From contig JACDTU010000004.1 of assembly GCA_022376465.1 (NCBI GenBank), positions 2,108,001 through 2,172,000 of the forward strand: DNA of 64,000 nt, given 5' to 3'. Positions 58,993 to 64,000 of the stretch are shown here, piece after piece. The position numbers and the translations under genes are program-made. The stretch is from Cubamyces lactineus (Eukaryota; Basidiomycota; Agaricomycetes; Polyporales; Polyporaceae). Below the pieces are notes generated by a model. That model did not search any database, was not told the origin of the DNA, and saw only the letters and a list, made by a program, of their open reading frames with translations. The number at the start of each line of letters is the position of its first letter. Position 1 is the first letter of the stretch.

Positions 58993-60358
58993 CTAGAACC
59001 TGACGAAGGCACTGGCGTAACTGACGCTGGAGTCCTTAATCGTCTTGCATTGGCTGCTCTGTTCGTATCTCACCCATTTCAGCTTGGGGGCCTTTCCCTC
59101 ATGCTCGAGAGCAGCGAGAGCTCCGAGTAGGACACCGATCGGGTGACGGCCGCAGATCGTGTTCTTCGTCTTCGCAAGGTACTCCGCGAACTCGTGATGC
59201 GACTGTGATGCGGTAAATGGTGGTATCGTGAGCAGCTCCATCGCCTCATGATCCAAGGCGGATATAGAAGCATGGATAGGATGTTCCTCGAGCGAGGCTG
59301 GGGAGGGGTTCGCTCTCGAGAGCCTAATGGGCGGGACGGAGCTGGGAGGAGGATGTGGGTAGTAGAAGGTGTACTGGAAACGAAGACCCCTAGGAGTATT
59401 TCAGAAAGAAGCGTTCAAGATGTACAGCCAAACGCCAAGACAATAACTTACCAGTGGCAGAAGTCGCTCGACACAACAAAGATGGTATCCTCTCTGGCCA
59501 GGTATGGTGCGAGCAGCCTGCCATATGTGACCTCCTTGTCGTAGTTGATCGCACCGACTAGGATGGGGACTATAGAAATGTCCTTCCTACAGTTAGGATG
59601 TCACAATCGTCAGCTGTTTACGAGTACGAGGAAGATGGTGAGGATGTACCCTTCGAAGACCTTACGAACGTAGGGCAGATGCATCTCAATACTGTGCTCG
59701 TCCTCGTCAGTTTGTAGCTCCATCTCGGAGAATTGTCCGGTACTCTTAAGTTCCCTCGTCGCTGCACGGCGTTCATTAAGACATGGGAACCCGCATATGG
59801 GCTGTACGCACTCTCGACATCGATCGGTAATGCGCCAATGGGGGTTTCGTACTGGGTGCATCGTGTGAGCGCGCATCCGTCAAGGTAGACGTGATGAGAG
59901 GGCCCGAGAACAAACACACGCTGTCTGCATAGAGCCACTGTCACTTGTTGTACCAAAACTGCAGTGGTCGACGGTCTTACATTCCAGTCGTATCGATGGC
60001 CTTGTAAGCCCAAGCAGCAGCCCGACCAGAATAAGAGTATCCCGCGTGCCTAGAACGTATCATCAATGCGCGGAGCGGAACGCTCAAGGTTCTCAACTCA
60101 CGGTGCGATGATGGCTTTTGTACCGACTACCGGCGGGCTGTAGTCTTCCTCTGGCGATGGGTTGACTGCGTCCAGCCACCCGGACAATTCTCTATCAAGT
60201 CGCGCGGCTACGACACAATATAGCATGGGCTCCCTTGATCTAGATAGCCTAACAACCCACCATCGCCAGTATACCAAGAGTTTGCATGGCTCGCTTGTCT
60301 ACGAATCGAGATGAGATGTCTCTAGTACTGTGTTGATGGACACGTACCTGAAAGACAT
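58993..60358 (-). CDS. Memo family protein
   Basis: A 326-residue protein of the Memo/aromatic ring-opening dioxygenase-fold family; yeast Mho1 and human MEMO1 act in growth and redox signalling, probably binding metal. Exons: 60358-60348 (11 nt), 60298-60261, 60207-60102, 60049-59981, 59924-59812, 59761-59650, 59586-59452, 59389-58993. Start [20 protein letters not shown] matches the family start (AFREASHAGSWYT). Landmarks: [73 protein letters not shown] and [13 protein letters not shown]. The His and Cys residues of the pocket are retained. The stop lies 82 bp from the right target-site duplication of the palindromic transposon. Confidence 0.93.
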
Positions 60359-60772
60359 TGCTGCAAACAAGCTCGCAAGCAAGCGTTGTATCTCGACGTG
60401 GAGCTGTGAGATACAGCACAACTGGCGCAGGTCGAGTTAGTACTGGGGTGGCTTAGAGCGGCGACCCTGAGAGGTATTGGGCGATCTATCGTGATAAACA
60501 CGTGGGGCACCAAAGGAGGAGATTAGGCGAAATCTTGTAGTTTACCAGACGGCCAATGATTTCCGTGCCGCCATAGCCATCAGATACATATGCACACTAC
60601 AATGAGCTGCGAAGACGAGAGATAGCTTGTAGCATCATTGTTGACAGCGCACGAATATATAATTTAATGGGCCTGAAACATGGTCGCATGTCGATTATCT
60701 CTGGCATAGGCAAATGGATACATGGCAGACAGGGAGAGCAAATGACACAAGAACGATAACGACGACGACCTT
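60359..60772. other. Intergenic, 414 bp (Memo promoter)
   Basis: Contains an AT-rich stretch (ATATATAATTTAA) near 60655. Nothing else seen. Confidence 0.4.
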
Positions 60773-61368
60773 TTACTCCTCTGACCGCAGACGGGCGGTG
60801 GGGTTGGTGACCTTGACACCGAGGACCTTGGCTCTATCGCAGTAATGTGTCAGTACGGTATGACGAAGCAAACGAGGAGCTCAAGCACCTCTCAAGGATG
60901 AGTGTCCGGTTGCGGCTGCTGACGTTGTGCGCAATCTCGGCCGCGAAGCTCTTGTTGTGCATCAACAGAAGGTCAACTTCCCGTACGTTGCTAACAAGGA
61001 ACTTCTTGAGCCCGTTGGGGAGAAGGTGGCGAGTCTACGAAGACTTTCTTCAGCATTTGCCTAGAACAACTGGGACAAATAGACTGACCTTCTTGTTGCT
61101 GCCGTAGCCAATCTGTACGGGGATGATGTTAGCAAGTAACTGTTGTAGCTACAGGAGGACAAACCTTGGGCATGGGCAGCTGGCCCTTGAACCGACGCCG
61201 GACACGGTTATCAATACCCTTGGGTTTCCTCCATGCCTCCTTCACGCTCTTGTAGCGGTCAGACTGGTGGCGCCTGTAGATGCGATGAATGTTGGCTCTC
61301 AGGGCTGAGGATGCAGAATCTCACTTGAAGGGCTTAGTGCGCTTCTTGACAATCGGAACCTTGACCAT
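60773..61368 (-). CDS. RPL32: 60S ribosomal protein L32 (eL32)
   Basis: Large-subunit protein of 127 residues. Exons: 61368-61325, 61273-61165, 61112-61089 (24 nt), 61034-60889, 60833-60773. Starts [20 protein letters not shown]; core [55 protein letters not shown]; ends [14 protein letters not shown]. Exon 3 codes only eight residues (IGYGSNKK). Length matches fungal eL32. Confidence 0.97.
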
Positions 61369-61819
61369 GGCGGACTGGAAGAGAGAGCGAGTGAGAAATT
61401 GAGTCCACAGAGGAAGTCACATAGTTTGGCAGCCAGAGGTCATCCAACGAGCCGACGTTGCATCCACCGTCTTCCCGGCGGAAATCAAGCATGACAGTTT
61501 GACCAGACGGCTTCCAGGATGCTAGGCTGCGATTCCAGAGGTTCAGAACAGCGTACTCACACTTGAGGAGGCTTGAGGACGGCGTTGACGGGGGGCGTAC
61601 TGGAGCTGGTGCACAAAATCCGCTTGTGCTGGGAGGGAACGGGCGCTTGCACCACGTGGGTGGCCGAGAAAGGCAGATGGCTGCGTGGGAGTCGCTGGGC
61701 GCTAAGCGGAGAGGGGGCTTATCGGACTTTGGACAGTCGCACGGCTTGGCCTATAGAAGGGCGACCACCTGGCTCAAGCAGACGGATCTATTGGGCCCGC
61801 AATTGACCAGCGGGCGGCC
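61369..61819. other. Divergent region, RPL32 / kinase
   Basis: 451 bp shared upstream region, 186 bp of which is the likely RPL32 leader intron. The 259-codon plus-strand ORF that crosses it overlaps the kinase start in another frame and is not supported. Confidence 0.45.
61375..61560 (-). other. Probable 5'-UTR intron of RPL32
   Basis: On the minus strand, donor GTGAGT at 61560 and polypyrimidine plus CAG ending at 61375, six bases before the start codon. Typical leader intron of a fungal ribosomal-protein gene; inferred from consensus. Confidence 0.55.
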
Positions 61820-64000
61820 ATGTACCCTCCTACTCCCACCAGCATGGATGCGGAATACGACTCGAGCTCGGATGACGAGTATTTGTGGACTGCAGCCAGC
61901 CGGCTGCAGCAGCCGCCCCGCGGCGGGAAACCATCGCCCACGTGCAAGCAGCCGCGGTCTCACCAGCGGCCACTCCGTTCTTCTCGCTCACGCTCAGCAC
62001 CACCATCATCGACTCCCTCTCTCTCGTCTAAAGCACACATCTACCAGGGCTCTCTACCTCCTCTCAAAGGCATCATGCTCGCCGCACCTACCGTCGACGT
62101 TTCCTTCGATGATGATGACTGGATGCCGCCTCCATCGTCCAGTCCCCGCCTCTACCGTGCTGCAAGTGTGGGGAACAGCTGGGGTGTTACTTCTATCGGC
62201 CGCGGTTTTCAGTGGAACAACCGGGCAAGTGAGGAGGACAGCAGCAGCGACCACGAGAAAGAAGATGACTCTTCCCAAGAGGCAATCGGTCCATCCAACG
62301 ATCGTTCTGCTACCTTGCGCGCAACCCGGCCGTCGTGGCTAAGCACTTCCGCAGTACCCCGTTCTGCGGCTAATAACACCGTCAACGGTACTAGTCTGCT
62401 CTCAACATCTATCACACCTCCGACACCTCTCTCGCCGCTCTCCCCTCCCCGTTCAGGCAGTTTCATTGCTGGCCCATTGACCCGCTCCCCTGTCCAATCT
62501 CGGCCGTCATCTCCCCGCCCTTTCTCCTCGCGACCCGCTTCTCCGAGGCCATCTTCTCCTCTGGCACCGGGTACCTCATCGGCTCTCAGTGCGCTGTCGA
62601 GCACTCCATCCTCACCACGTTCCACCCAATTTCCCCGCATGCGTCGCCGATCTTCCCAGCAGCGCGTCTCGCTCATAGCCGGCCGCGTATCTATAGCTCC
62701 GATCGAGCCGCCCTCTCCCCTTCCCTCAGGTCCGCAGAGACTTGTCCGGACAAATAGCGCTGCAAGTTACCTGAGTGTAGCCAGTAGTACGGGGCCTCCA
62801 ACGCCAGGTGAGAAGTCTAAAGCAGTAGGAGAGCGCAGTATCTCCGAGTTTGTCATTGAGCGGGAGGTGGGTCGTGGGGCATACGGCCTTGTCAAGCGTG
62901 CAAGGGAAATGATGGACGACGGCTCCTTGGGGGTATGCACTGCGGTTGTTCTCTTGTGCGTATATATGATGTTGACATAACGTTCGCCAGCCCCCGCTCA
63001 TAATAAAACAAATCATCAAGTCTCGCATTCTCGCCGACTGTTGGAAGAGGCACCCGAAGTTTGGCACCATACCGATCGAGATCTACGTCATGTCGGCGAT
63101 TTCGACTACCCACTACGTACTTCCGCCACCACGTCCTTGGGATCCGCTCCGTAATCAAGCAGGGGTACAGAACGATTGGGTTGAGGGTAAGGTCGTCAGC
63201 GGTCACCCTAACATATGCCCCCTTCTCGACTTCTTCGAGGATAACCATTATTACTACCTCGTGCTGCCGTCGACCACACCGGAACCTGGTCCGGGCGAAG
63301 ATGCGCCTCCAACAGACTTGTTCGATCTCGTAGAGAGCTATCCACATGGGCTGCCTCCCGACCTCATACGAACATACCTCGGCCAGATCGCAGATGCTGT
63401 CGCGTTCTTGCATTCGAAAGGCATTGGTAGGTTGTAGGCTTGCCCTGGTGTATCGATGCTCAGATTATTCTCAGTTCATCGTGACATCAAGGACGAGAAC
63501 GTGGTTCTCGGCCCGAATGGCAAATGTGTCCTTATCGACTTCGGTAGCTCAGGCCTCGTGAAGAAGGGCGGATGGGACACATTTAGTGGCACGTGAGTGT
63601 GCATATCTGAACATCTACGGCCCTGTCTTCTAAACCGTGAGACGATACAGACTAGATTATGCAGGCCCCGAGATTCTTCGAGGAGAGCGATACTACGGGA
63701 AAGAGCAAGATGTCTGGGCTTTCGGCGTCGTCGCATACGTGATGCTCGTCGGAGAATGCCCGTTCACGACGGCCGCGGAAGCACAAGAAGGCCTAGAGTC
63801 GCCCCTTTCTAGCGCGTCGATTGCGCTAGATGAGCGCTGCATGGATGGTAATGAGAGAGAAGGCGAAGAGCGCGACGGAGGCGGAGCGCTCGGCGATGCA
63901 GCCGCTTTGGTCAAGGCGTGTCTGCGAGTGGACGTATCCGCACGACCGTCTTTCCAGAGGATCCTCCAGAGTCGATTCCTTAGCGGCAATGGAGGCTGGG
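61820..64000 (+). CDS. PASK-like Ser/Thr protein kinase, 3' truncated by window
   Basis: Exons: 61820-62932, 62991-63426, 63475-63592, 63651 to the window end (open). The first 340 residues are Ser/Pro-rich and disordered, with no PAS domain visible. The kinase domain begins EFVIEREVGRGAYGLVKRAR (Gly loop), then IIKQIIKSRILADCW (catalytic Lys), EIYVMSAIS (helix C), VHRDIKDENVVLG (catalytic loop), IDFGSSGLV (metal-binding DFG), YAGPEILRGERYYGKEQDVW (P+1 and helix F) and ARPSFQRILQSRF (end of lobe). HRDIKDEN and GSS after DFG are typical of the PAS-kinase/Psk1 group, which controls sugar flux and translation. A long acidic insert (LDERCMDGNEREGEERDGGG) sits late in the domain. Confidence 0.88.

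Noticed and set aside
61563..62342. 259-codon plus-strand ORF over the kinase start
   Set aside because: Out-of-frame shadow of the kinase's Ser/Pro-rich exon.
1..64000. CRISPR arrays, bacterial operons or prophage
   Set aside because: No regularly spaced repeats; genes are spliced and eukaryotic throughout.

Overview
The window looks like nuclear DNA of an Agaricomycete (mushroom-forming basidiomycete), probably a plant-litter or wood decomposer. The genes are dense and cut by many short GT-AG introns (mostly 45-70 nt), several exons are tiny, and the gene content is typically fungal: aspartic protease, fungal P450, pectin-type polysaccharide lyases, SRA-YDG protein, INCENP, Sec9 and COMPASS Spp1. 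All gene models were spliced by hand from GT/AG signals, reading-frame phase and family conservation; none has transcript support. I count 25 protein-coding genes, one tRNA and two non-autonomous DNA transposons. Most genes are complete; the first (1-1281) is cut at its 5' end and the last (61820-64000) at its 3' end.

Layout. 1-5715: a truncated unknown protein, a CCCH zinc-finger protein and an SRA-YDG protein. 5993-29302 is an accessory, degradation-oriented block: a 22-exon PL4 rhamnogalacturonan lyase, a 3-ketoacyl-CoA thiolase, amidase A (with an in-frame TGA), ribosomal protein S3, two PL8 lyases in tandem, a multi-pass membrane protein and amidase B. The amidases are inverted paralogues sharing seven internal exon lengths; the PL8 genes are tandem paralogues that differ in three introns. 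29833-30451 is a hAT-like MITE with an 8-bp target-site duplication. 31432-42xxx returns to housekeeping genes: MPP10, SEC9, an aspartic protease, a TPR-MYND protein and INCENP. 43915-46002 is a P450. 46326-48616 holds mitochondrial bL32m and complex I NDUFA5 (divergent, 130 bp apart), an intron-bearing tRNA-Ser(TGA) and LSM1. 48897-57738 carries a very long Spp1/CFP1 protein, an Stm1/SERBP1 protein and a Tfc7-like phosphatase-fold protein. 57784-58902 is a palindromic element with two 389-bp, almost identical terminal inverted repeats and a 9-bp target-site duplication (Mutator-like). Memo, ribosomal protein L32 and a PASK-like kinase end the window.

How genes may work together: PL4, the two PL8 lyases, the amidases, the aspartic protease, the thiolase and the P450 would fit secreted polymer degradation followed by catabolism, but coregulation is only inferred from proximity. 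MPP10, RPS3, RPL32, STM1 and LSM1 belong to ribosome production and mRNA fate. The most novel items are the long-TIR palindromic element, the hAT MITE, the single-codon lesion in amidase A, and the Spp1 protein with an extension of about 1,000 residues.
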